From NCBI RefSeq assembly GCF_009905615.1, contig NZ_JAAAKW010000002.1:467854-531853 (forward strand): a stretch of 64,000 bases of DNA, read 5' to 3'. This document shows positions 56,968-64,000 of the stretch, in pieces. The position numbers and the translations under genes were made by a program. Each line of letters begins with the position of its first letter. The stretch's first letter is position 1. This stretch comes from Pseudomonas sp. SLFW (lineage in GTDB: Bacteria > Pseudomonadota > Gammaproteobacteria > Pseudomonadales > Pseudomonadaceae). The notes beneath the pieces were generated by a model. The model ran no database searches, was not told where the DNA came from, and was given only the letters and a program-made list of their open reading frames with translations.

Positions 56968-57000
56968 ACAAAAAAGGAGACCCGAAGGTCTCCTTTTTTC
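56968..57000 (-). terminator. Rho-independent terminator of serA
   Basis: The stem AAAAAAGGAGACC/GGTCTCCTTTTTT with a CGAA loop is symmetric, so it can end serA from the right and read-through from the left. Confidence 0.92.
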
Positions 57001-57015
57001 ATTCCGGCGCGACGC

Positions 57016-58245
57016 TTAGAACAATACGCGGCTGCGGATGGTGCCTTTGACGTGTTGCAGCTTCTCTTGTGCCAGGTCCGAGTACTCGGCGTCGACGTCG
57101 ATGACCACGTAACCGACTTTCTCGTTGGTCTGCAGGAACTGACCGGAGATGTTGATGCCGTTTTCCGCGAACACCTTGTTGATCTCCATGAGCACACCCG
57201 GAATGTTTTCGTGGATGTGCAGCAGGCGGTGCTTGCCAGGGTGAGCCGGCAGGGCCACTTCGGGGAAGTTGACCGAGGACACCGACGTACCATTGTCGCT
57301 GTACTTGACCAGCTTCTCGGCCACTTCCAGACCAATGTTGGCCTGGGCTTCGGCGGTCGAGCCACCGATGTGCGGGGTCAGGATCACGTTGTCCAGGCCA
57401 CGCAGCGGGCTTTCGAAGATGTCGTCGTTGGAGCGTGGCTCGACCGGGAACACGTCGATGGCGGCGCCGATCAGGTGCTGATCCTTGATCGCACTGGCCA
57501 GCGCGTCGAGATCGACCACGGTGCCACGCGCAGCGTTGATCAGGATCGCGCCTTTCTTCATGGCGCGGATTTCTTTCTCGCCAATCATCATCTGAGTCGA
57601 TGGCAGCTCAGGCACGTGCAGCGACACGATGTCCGCCAGGCCCAGCAGCTCGGTCAGGCTGGCCACCTGATTCGCGTTGCCCAGTGGCAGCTTGGTCAGT
57701 GGGTCGTAGAAGAACACCTGCATGCCCAGGCTTTCGGCCAGAACCGACAGCTGAGTACCGATCGAGCCATAGCCGATGATGCCCAGTTTCTTGCCACGGA
57801 TTTCGAACGAGTTCGCCGCGCTCTTGATCCAGCCACCGCGATGGCAGGACGCGTTTTTCTCAGGGATGCCGCGCAGCAACAGGATCGCCTCGGCCAACAC
57901 CAACTCGGCCACGGAACGGGTGTTGGAGTACGGGGCGTTGAACACGGCGATACCGCGCTCGCGGGCCGCGTCGAGGTCAACCTGGTTGGTGCCGATGCAG
58001 AAGCAGCCCACGGCGACCAGTTTCTTGGCGCTGTCGAAGAGTTCTTCGGTCAGTTGGGTGCGGGAGCGAATACCGATGAAGTGAGCGTCGGCAATCTTTT
58101 CCTTCAGCTCGGCTTCCGGCAGCGACTTGGTGTGGTATTCGATGCTGGTGTAACCGGCGGCCTTGAGGACGTCGACTGCGGATTGGTGGACGCCTTCGAG
58201 AAGAAGGAACTTGATCTTGCTCTTGTCGAGGGAAGTCTTGCTCAT
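57016..58245 (-). CDS. serA: D-3-phosphoglycerate dehydrogenase SerA
   Basis: The 409-residue enzyme oxidises 3-phosphoglycerate at the start of serine synthesis. The NAD fold shows GIIGYGSIGTQ (about residue 157), catalytic Arg in NAARGTVVD, Glu in the following helix and the His in LTPHIGGST. A C-terminal ACT domain (about 340-409, IPGVLMEINKVFAENGINI) binds serine for feedback. The length matches the E. coli type. It faces a D-2-hydroxyglutarate-dehydrogenase-like gene across about 200 bases. Confidence 0.97.
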   Translation of the reverse strand: MSKTSLDKSKIKFLLLEGVHQSAVDVLKAAGYTSIEYHTKSLPEAELKEKIADAHFIGIRSRTQLTEELFDSAKKLVAVGCFCIGTNQVDLDAARERGIAVFNAPYSNTRSVAELVLAEAILLLRGIPEKNASCHRGGWIKSAANSFEIRGKKLGIIGYGSIGTQLSVLAESLGMQVFFYDPLTKLPLGNANQVASLTELLGLADIVSLHVPELPSTQMMIGEKEIRAMKKGAILINAARGTVVDLDALASAIKDQHLIGAAIDVFPVEPRSNDDIFESPLRGLDNVILTPHIGGSTAEAQANIGLEVAEKLVKYSDNGTSVSSVNFPEVALPAHPGKHRLLHIHENIPGVLMEINKVFAENGINISGQFLQTNEKVGYVVIDVDAEYSDLAQEKLQHVKGTIRSRVLF

Positions 58246-58445
58246 CTGCGTAAACCTGTGTCCCGGAGAAAATGGCAGGGAATTGGACAGCGCAAGCTGG
58301 CCTCACGGCGCAACGGCGCCTTCGCAGGTCGGCCTCAGGCACGTCTCTGCGGGGGCGGTATGCTAGCATATGTGCCCCGCTAAATACCCGTTCCTGCGAC
58401 GTGAGCCGTTCTCAGGATCACCATGAATCGTTCGAGAGTTCCTTG

Positions 58446-59840
58446 ATGACACAGTCTGCGTTGATAGAAGAACTTAAGTCCCTGGTCGAGCCCGGAAAAG
58501 TGCTCACCGATGCCGATTCTCTCGAAGCCTATGGCAAGGACTGGACCCGGCAATTCGCCCCGGCGCCCAGCGCCATCGTGTTCCCCAAGACCACCGAACA
58601 GGTCCAGGCCATCGTCCGTTGGGCCAACGCGCACAGGTTTGCGCTGGTGCCGTCGGGTGGTCGTACCGGGTTGTCGGCCGCTGCCGTGGCAATGAACGGC
58701 GAGGTGGTCGTTTCCTTCGACTACATGAATCAGATTCTCGAATTCAATGCCACCGACCGCACCGTGCGTTGCCAGTCGGGCCTGGTCACCAAGCAATTGC
58801 AGAACTTCGCCGAAGAGAACGGCCTTTATTACCCGGTGGATTTCGCGTCGTCCGGTTCCAGCCAGATCGGCGGCAACATCAACACCAACGCCGGCGGGAT
58901 CAAGGTCATCCGTTACGGCATGACCCGCAACTGGGTCGCGGGCCTGAAAGTCGTGACGGGCAAGGGCGACATCCTTGAACTGAACAAAGACTTGCTCAAG
59001 AACGCCACCGGCTACGACTTGCGTCAGCTGTTCATCGGCTCGGAAGGTACGCTGGGTTTTGTCGTCGAAGCGACGATGCGCCTGGACCGCGAGCCAAAGA
59101 ACCTGACCTGCATGGTGCTCGGCACGCCGGATTTCGATTCGATCATGCCCGTGCTGCACGCCTTCCACGGCAAGCTGGACCTGACTGCGTTCGAGTTCTT
59201 TTCCGACAAGGGCCTGGCCCACATTCTCGCCCGGGGCGATGTGCCTGAGCCGTTCGAAACCAAAACGCCGTTCTACGCCTTGCTGGAATTCGAAGCGAGC
59301 AACGAAGAAATCGCCAATCAGGCGTTGGCGACCTTTGAATATTGTGTGGAGCAGGGCTGGGTCATCGACGGCGTGATGAGTCAGAGCAAGCAGCAGCTGC
59401 AAAATCTGTGGAAATTGCGCGAATACCTGTCGGAAACCATCTCCCATTACACGCCGTACAAGAACGACATCTCGGTCACTGTCTCGAAGGTGCCGGCGTT
59501 CCTGAATGAAATCGACGCCATCGTCAGCACGCACTACCCTGATTTCGAGGTCGTCTGGTACGGCCACATCGGCGACGGCAATTTGCACCTGAACATCCTC
59601 AAGCCGGGCGATCTGCCCAAAGAGGAGTTCTTCGCCCGGTGCGCGACGGTGAATAAGAAGGTGTTCGAGACCGTCGAGAAGTACAACGGCTCGATCTCGG
59701 CCGAGCACGGGGTCGGGTTGGTCAAGCGCGATTACCTTGAATACAGCCGCTCGCCCGTGGAAATCGAGTACATGAAAGCGGTGAAAGCCGTGTTCGACCC
59801 GAACGGCATCATGAACCCTGGCAAAATCTTCGCGCAGTAA
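58446..59840 (+). CDS. FAD-linked oxidase, probable D-2-hydroxyglutarate dehydrogenase
   Basis: The 464-residue flavoprotein has the FAD_binding_4 motif VPSGGRTGLSAAAVAM (about residues 70-85), GGNINTNAGG (about 140-149) and the C-terminal metal-binding HIGDGNLHLN near residue 380, typical of the D-lactate/D-2-hydroxyglutarate dehydrogenase family. In P. stutzeri a D-2-hydroxyglutarate dehydrogenase beside serA removes the D-2-hydroxyglutarate that SerA makes as it reoxidises NADH. The ATG at 58446 (MTQSALIEELKSL) is chosen over an upstream frame. Confidence 0.88.
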   Translation: MTQSALIEELKSLVEPGKVLTDADSLEAYGKDWTRQFAPAPSAIVFPKTTEQVQAIVRWANAHRFALVPSGGRTGLSAAAVAMNGEVVVSFDYMNQILEFNATDRTVRCQSGLVTKQLQNFAEENGLYYPVDFASSGSSQIGGNINTNAGGIKVIRYGMTRNWVAGLKVVTGKGDILELNKDLLKNATGYDLRQLFIGSEGTLGFVVEATMRLDREPKNLTCMVLGTPDFDSIMPVLHAFHGKLDLTAFEFFSDKGLAHILARGDVPEPFETKTPFYALLEFEASNEEIANQALATFEYCVEQGWVIDGVMSQSKQQLQNLWKLREYLSETISHYTPYKNDISVTVSKVPAFLNEIDAIVSTHYPDFEVVWYGHIGDGNLHLNILKPGDLPKEEFFARCATVNKKVFETVEKYNGSISAEHGVGLVKRDYLEYSRSPVEIEYMKAVKAVFDPNGIMNPGKIFAQ

Positions 59841-59881
59841 GCGACGATTGACTGAATAGACGCTGTATTAAAGGAACGCTC

Positions 59882-60547
59882 ATGAGCTATCAGCACAAAT
59901 ACCTCGACGGCACCAAGGTTCACTTCCCGCTGGGCAAAGTGGTATGCATCGGCCGCAACTACGCCGAACACGCCAAGGAACTGGATAACCCGGTGCCGAC
60001 TGAGCCGCTGCTGTTCATCAAACCAGGCAGCTGCGTGGTCGAGATCGAAGGCGGTTTCAGCATCCCTCAGGATCGGGGTTCGGTGCATTACGAAGCCGAA
60101 ATCGTGGTCTTGATCGGCAAGCCGCTGAGCAAGAACCCGAGCCGCGAAGAAGTGCTGGATGCCATTTCCGGTTTTGCACCGGGGCTGGACCTGACCCTGC
60201 GTGACGTGCAGTTCAAGCTGAAAGAAAAAGGCCTGCCGTGGGAAATCGCCAAGTCGTTCGACGGCGCGGCGGTGATCGCCCCATTCGTCTCGGCAGACGT
60301 CTACCCTGACCTCGCCGACATCGCCATCCGCCTGACCGTTAACGGCGAAGTGCGACAGGACGGCAACAGCAGCCAGATGCTCAACCCCATCGTGCCGATG
60401 ATTCAGCACATGGCGTCGCAGTTCTCGCTGCAAGCGGGCGACCTGATCATGACCGGCACGCCAGCCGGTGTCGGGCCGTTCAACGTGGGCGATCAGATCG
60501 TCCTCGAACTGCCGGGTCAGAGCCGTTTCGAAAGCGACGTGCGCTGA
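59882..60547 (+). CDS. Fumarylacetoacetate-hydrolase family protein
   Basis: The 221-residue protein has the YcgM-like core: VVCIGRNYAEHAKEL, the metal triad motif HYEAEIVVLIG (Glu pair near residues 69-75), GFAPGLDLTLRD and LIMTGTPAGVGP near residue 196. Relatives hydrolyse acylpyruvates or decarboxylate oxaloacetate; which applies is unknown. It follows the flavoprotein by 41 bases on the same strand, so the two may be co-transcribed. Confidence 0.9.
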   Translation: MSYQHKYLDGTKVHFPLGKVVCIGRNYAEHAKELDNPVPTEPLLFIKPGSCVVEIEGGFSIPQDRGSVHYEAEIVVLIGKPLSKNPSREEVLDAISGFAPGLDLTLRDVQFKLKEKGLPWEIAKSFDGAAVIAPFVSADVYPDLADIAIRLTVNGEVRQDGNSSQMLNPIVPMIQHMASQFSLQAGDLIMTGTPAGVGPFNVGDQIVLELPGQSRFESDVR

Positions 60548-60569
60548 TACCCGACAGGCTCGGCCAACA

Positions 60570-60602
60570 GGCCGCTTGTGACCCCGCAAGCGGCCTTTTT
60601 TA
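60570..60602 (+). terminator. Rho-independent terminator after FAH-family gene
   Basis: The 9-bp stem GGCCGCTTG/CAAGCGGCC with an 8-base loop is followed by seven T residues. Confidence 0.9.
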
Positions 60603-60715
60603 TAGGCGCGGGAAATGTCCAGATTGCCGTTTTTTTCACAGCCTATCTGGATAATCCTCCGCCGACCGCAGCGTCACATCGCTGTGCCCATGGATTTTTC
60701 TTCAGGATCGTTTCA

Positions 60716-61633
60716 ATGGCTGTTACTGATCAATCGCTGAGCACTCCCGCGCGTCGACGTTTCTCCTGGTTCTGGTTGCTGATCGCCCTGGTGGCGATTC
60801 TGGTGGGGCTGTCCTACGCCTGGCACTGGGATGATCGCGGCCTGCTGTGGCTGCGCGAACAGACCGCTTCCGCCGCTGAGCAAAATGCGAGCATCTGGCT
60901 GCCTGACTATCACGCTGTCATCGATGGCAAACCCTTGGCAGGGCTGGAAAAGGACGAGGCGTCTGATCTTTCCTATGACGCGTCCAGCAAAACCTTGTAC
61001 TCGGTCATGGGCAAAAACGCCTTTCTGGCCGAGCTGAGCCTGACCGGGGATGTGCTGCGAAAGATTCCACTGGTGGGCTGGAGCAACCCCGAAGGCGTGG
61101 CTGTGCTGGGCAAAGGCCTGATCGCGATTGTCGACGAGCGCCAGCATCTGATGACCATGGTCACGGTGACGCCGGAGACCAAGACCCTGAACATCGCAGA
61201 CTTCCCTAAATACGACCTGGGGCCTTCAGCCGATCAGAACAAGGCGTTCGAAGGGGTGGCCTGGGACCCGCGTAACCAGCAGATCATGCTCGGCGAAGAG
61301 CGCCCGCCTGCTTTGTTCAGCTGGAAATCCGACGGCAGTGCTGTGTTGAAGGGCGACAAGCAGAAGCGCGAGAACGACAACTTGATCGTCCGCAACCTGT
61401 CGGCGCTGTACGCCGATCAGAAAACCGGGCACCTGCTGGTGCTGTCTGCCGAGTCCCACTTGCTGTTGGAGCTGGACGAGAAGGGCAACAAGGTCAGCTT
61501 CATGGCGCTGGTGAGAGGCCTCAACGGCCTGGCCCACACCATCCCTCGCGCCGAGGGTGTTGCGATGGACGAAAACGGCACGATTTACATGGTCAGCGAA
61601 CCGAACCTGTTTTATTCCTTCAAAAAGCAGTAG
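60716..61633 (+). CDS. SdiA-regulated-domain protein (YjiK-like), copy 1
   Basis: The 305-residue product has an N-terminal membrane anchor (about residues 18-36, WFWLLIALVAILVGLSYAW) and a beta-propeller-like body with motifs EASDLSYDASSKTLYSV, GWSNPEGVAVLG, EGVAWDPRNQQIMLGEERPP and AEGVAMDENGTIYMVSEPNLFYSFKK. It is about 20-25% like its tandem paralog over the whole length, and the end VSEPNLFY.FKK is shared. Function unknown. AGGA precedes the start at 60716. Confidence 0.88.
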   Translation: MAVTDQSLSTPARRRFSWFWLLIALVAILVGLSYAWHWDDRGLLWLREQTASAAEQNASIWLPDYHAVIDGKPLAGLEKDEASDLSYDASSKTLYSVMGKNAFLAELSLTGDVLRKIPLVGWSNPEGVAVLGKGLIAIVDERQHLMTMVTVTPETKTLNIADFPKYDLGPSADQNKAFEGVAWDPRNQQIMLGEERPPALFSWKSDGSAVLKGDKQKRENDNLIVRNLSALYADQKTGHLLVLSAESHLLLELDEKGNKVSFMALVRGLNGLAHTIPRAEGVAMDENGTIYMVSEPNLFYSFKKQ

Positions 61634-61654
61634 TCAGACAGGTGCGGCACACAT

Positions 61655-61746
61655 CTGTAGGAGCGAATTCATTCGCGAAAGGCCGGTACATCCGACCTAT
61701 CTCGATCGGATACACCGGCCAATCGCGAATAGATTCGCTCCTACAG
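61655..61746. repeat. REP doublet, GAATTC type, between the two paralogs
   Basis: Arms GTAGGAGCGAATTCATTCGC (61657-61676) and GCGAATAGATTCGCTCCTAC (61725-61744) flank about 50 bases. Confidence 0.85.
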
Positions 61747-61835
61747 GCCATCAAACCGTCAAGGCGTCCGTTTTTCAGTCTGGTTTCAGGCTACCGTGAT
61801 ATTAAAGCGGCCCCGTCTGAATCCGAGCGTCATCC

Positions 61836-62747
61836 ATGCGTCGTCTGTCCCCTCTCAAAACCGTCCTGTTGACGTTGCTGGTCGTTATGGCGCTGGCGAT
61901 CACCTGGCGCGCTGTTGGCGAGTACCGGGTCATCGAGCGAATTGGGTTCAACTGGCAGGTCTTCTGGCAGTCAAGCGATGCGCAAGCGCTGGGGTTGGAC
62001 GATTACGAAGTGGTGATTGAGGCACGAGCGATTGAAGGGCTGGCGGATAACGTTTCGGCCCTGAGCTTCGATCCTGATCGCAAAACCCTGTTCACCGTCA
62101 CCAACAAAGACCCTGAACTGGTAGAGCTAAGCCTGGAAGGCCACATCCTCAGGCGAATTCCGCTGACGGGTTTTGGCGATGCCGAGGCGGTGGAGTACAT
62201 CAGCCCCGGCATCTACGTCATCAGCGATGAATACCAACAGCGTCTGATCAAGGTCCACGTGGACGACGACACCCTGTTTCTCGATTCTGCCGACGCCGAG
62301 CAACTGACGTTGGGTATGGGTGCCGGGGGCAACAGCGGTTTCGAAGGGCTGGCTTATGACAACAGGGGCAAGCGCCTGTTTGTCGCCAAGGAGCGCAAGC
62401 CGGTGCAGATCCTCGAAGTGCGCGGTTTTCCCAACCTTGATGCGAGCGCGCCAAGCCCCTTGGAAGTGACCTCTAGCACACGCCGGGACGCGGGGCTGTT
62501 TGTCCGTGACCTCTCCAGCCTGCAATTTGATGAGCGTAGCGGCCACTTGTTGGCGCTCTCCGATGAGTCGCGGCAGATTCTGGAGCTGGATACCGAAGGC
62601 CGGCCGGTGGGCAATGTCTCGTTGAGCAAAGGCAGCATGGGCCTGAGCAAGAGCGTGCCGCAGGCGGAGGGGATCGCGATGGGGGATGACGAGACGCTGT
62701 ATCTGGTGAGCGAGCCGAATCTGTTTTATGTGTTCAAAAAGTCGTGA
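61836..62747 (+). CDS. SdiA-regulated-domain protein (YjiK-like), copy 2
   Basis: The 303-residue paralog has an anchor at about residues 8-24 (TVLLTLLVVMALAITWRA) and the same propeller motifs: ADNVSALSFDPDRKTLFTV, TGFGDAEAVEYI, FEGLAYDNRGKRLFVAKERKP and AEGIAMGDDETLYLVSEPNLFYVFKKS. The tandem pair arose by duplication. Function unknown. Confidence 0.88.
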   Translation: MRRLSPLKTVLLTLLVVMALAITWRAVGEYRVIERIGFNWQVFWQSSDAQALGLDDYEVVIEARAIEGLADNVSALSFDPDRKTLFTVTNKDPELVELSLEGHILRRIPLTGFGDAEAVEYISPGIYVISDEYQQRLIKVHVDDDTLFLDSADAEQLTLGMGAGGNSGFEGLAYDNRGKRLFVAKERKPVQILEVRGFPNLDASAPSPLEVTSSTRRDAGLFVRDLSSLQFDERSGHLLALSDESRQILELDTEGRPVGNVSLSKGSMGLSKSVPQAEGIAMGDDETLYLVSEPNLFYVFKKS

Positions 62748-62828
62748 TCCAACAGGTGCCCAGTCACGCTGTTAAGCCTGTGAGAGCGAATTCGCGTCAG
62801 GCTCACACTTCGCGATGCAGACGAACTC

Positions 62829-62932
62829 CTGTGGGAGCGAATTTATTCGCGAATGGCGCGTAGCCGACACATGTCTATCGGTTGTACCGCTGTCTCGTCG
62901 GATTGCCGCCCAGAATAAATTCGCTCCCACAG
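62829..62932. repeat. REP doublet, GAATTC type
   Basis: Arms GTGGGAGCGAATTTATTCGC (62831-62850) and AATAAATTCGCTCCCAC (62914-62930) flank about 60 bases before rpiA. A lone half arm (GTGAGAGCGAATTCGCG) lies at about 62780-62796. Confidence 0.85.
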
Positions 62933-62975
62933 GTTCGGCGTTTCAACCCGACCGGTGGTTACGAATGAAGCGTGA

Positions 62976-63647
62976 TTACCGGGTCAGGGTTTTCACGCCT
63001 TCCTGAGTGCCCAACAGCAGCAAGTCTGCCGAACGCGCCGCGAACAGGCCGTTGGTGACCACGCCAACGATGGCGTTGATCTGTGCTTCCAATTCCTCCG
63101 GATTGGTGATGTTCATGTTATGCACGTCGAGAATGATGTTGCCGTTGTCGGTCAACACGCCTTCGCGATACACCGGGTCGCCGCCCAGTTTCACCAATTG
63201 GCGCGCAACGTGACTACGGGCCATCGGGATGACTTCCACAGGCAGCGGGAACGCGCCCAGCACCGGCACCAGCTTGCTGCCGTCGGCGATGCAAATGAAG
63301 GTTTTCGCCACGGCCGCCACGATCTTCTCGCGGGTCAGGGCTGCGCCGCCGCCTTTGATCAGGTTCAAGTGCTCGTCGCTTTCATCGGCGCCGTCGATGT
63401 AAAACTCCAGATCGCTGACCGTGTTCAGCTCATACACCGGGATGCCGTGGCCTTTCAGGCGTGCAGCGGTGGCTTCGGAGCTGGCGACCGCGCCGTCGAA
63501 CGCGCCTTTGTGCTGCGCCAGCGCGTCGATGAAGCAGTTGGCGGTGGAGCCAGTGCCGACGCCCACGATGCTTTTGTCGTCGAGTTTCGGAAGGATGAAG
63601 TCGACGGCGGCCTGTGCAACGGCCTGTTTGAGTTGATCCTGGGTCAT
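62976..63647 (-). CDS. rpiA: Ribose-5-phosphate isomerase A
   Basis: The 223-residue enzyme interconverts ribose- and ribulose-5-phosphate. The phosphate loop [16 protein letters not shown] (about residues 30-45), the catalytic Asp pair in [26 protein letters not shown] (about 85-110) and the SKLVPVLG stretch are typical. I start at 63647 ([10 protein letters not shown]) after GGAGCC; an in-frame ATG 10 codons upstream lacks a site. It faces ilvA. Confidence 0.97.
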   Translation of the reverse strand: MTQDQLKQAVAQAAVDFILPKLDDKSIVGVGTGSTANCFIDALAQHKGAFDGAVASSEATAARLKGHGIPVYELNTVSDLEFYIDGADESDEHLNLIKGGGAALTREKIVAAVAKTFICIADGSKLVPVLGAFPLPVEVIPMARSHVARQLVKLGGDPVYREGVLTDNGNIILDVHNMNITNPEELEAQINAIVGVVTNGLFAARSADLLLLGTQEGVKTLTR

Positions 63648-63793
63648 GCGGGGCTCCACGGGGGCCAAAGGACACAAAAAGGGCGGGCATTATAGCGACA
63701 TGCTGTCGGTAAAGCCTGACTCTTGGTGTGGTCGTGCGTCGGGTCGCGGGGTAGACTTCCGGCTCTTGCCCCTTTCGCCAGTGATGCTTTCCG

Positions 63794-64000
63794 ATGCTCG
63801 AACAGTACGTGAAGAAAATCCTCACCTCCCGCGTCTACGACGTCGCCATCGAAACCCCGCTACACGGCGCTCGACAGCTGTCCGAACGGCTCGGCAACAC
63901 GGTCTTGCTCAAGCGCGAAGACCTGCAACCGGTGTTCTCCTTCAAGATTCGCGGCGCCTACAACAAGCTGGCGCAGCTGAGCGCGGAAGAACTGGCGCGG
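63794..64000 (+). CDS. ilvA: Threonine dehydratase, biosynthetic, 5' part
   Basis: The first 69 codons are present; the rest is beyond the right edge. The protein begins [23 protein letters not shown] and contains the PLP lysine, Lys51, in [12 protein letters not shown]. The enzyme makes 2-oxobutyrate for isoleucine. The rpiA-ilvA divergence is a conserved pairing in Pseudomonas. Confidence 0.93.
   Translation, partial: MLEQYVKKILTSRVYDVAIETPLHGARQLSERLGNTVLLKREDLQPVFSFKIRGAYNKLAQLSAEELAR

Overview
The window comes from the chromosome of a Pseudomonas, most likely a fluorescent, non-aeruginosa lineage (P. syringae or P. fluorescens groups). The genus call rests on base composition, Pseudomonas-type REP palindromes in many intergenic gaps, and two gene blocks that, as I recall, follow the P. 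aeruginosa order: yggX-mutY-asmA-hisBHAF-ctpA-envC-gpmI-grxC-secB-trmL, and spuI/spuABCDEFGH-hacB ... serA ... rpiA-ilvA. The species cannot be fixed from sequence reading alone.

Layout. Bases 1-1530 are AT-richer accessory DNA downstream of a tRNA-Phe gene. They hold an unrecognised leftward ORF that runs off the left edge, and gene debris. Bases 1578-19751 are core: tRNA-Phe, iron trafficking and DNA repair (yggX, mutY), an AsmA-like protein, an OFA-type MFS carrier, the histidine genes hisB-hisH-(DUF2164)-hisA-hisF, a periplasmic solute-binding protein, a leftward cell-envelope group (gpmI, envC, ctpA, a YibQ-like deacetylase), a degenerate rhodanese, grxC, secB and trmL.

Bases 19752-38000 are accessory in character. 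The standout is a 1862-residue protein (20204-25792) with a very long toxin-like N-terminal region, two tandem leucine-rich-repeat modules that look like an internal duplication, an acidic linker, and a C-terminal NEL-type E3 ubiquitin ligase domain with the Cys-x-Asp signature. It is followed by a roughly 10 kb organosulfur-scavenging block: tauABCD on the minus strand, an OprD-family porin, the 1-Cys peroxiredoxin lsfA, and ssuA-ssuC-ssuB-ssuF. The monooxygenase ssuD and reductase ssuE expected in that cluster are absent. A delta-60 repeat protein and a TetR regulator close the region.

Bases 38278-49243 carry polyamine uptake and catabolism: the glutamylpolyamine synthetase spuI facing spuA-spuB-spuC (gamma-glutamyl pathway enzymes and aminotransferase) and spuD-spuE-spuF-spuG-spuH (ABC importer with two binding proteins). 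An AHL-acylase-like gene (hacB) follows on the other strand. Bases 51969-64000 hold smaller envelope and metabolic genes: a secreted ParB-like protein, a thioredoxin-like protein, an alpha/beta hydrolase, DUF2059, a 2OG-Fe(II) oxygenase, DUF4399, serA facing a D-2-hydroxyglutarate-dehydrogenase-like flavoprotein, a fumarylacetoacetate-hydrolase-family protein, two SdiA-regulated-domain paralogs, rpiA, and the start of ilvA.

Four kinds of dispersed palindromic repeat occur in the gaps, some inside operons next to genes for binding proteins. No insertion sequence, CRISPR array or complete prophage was seen.
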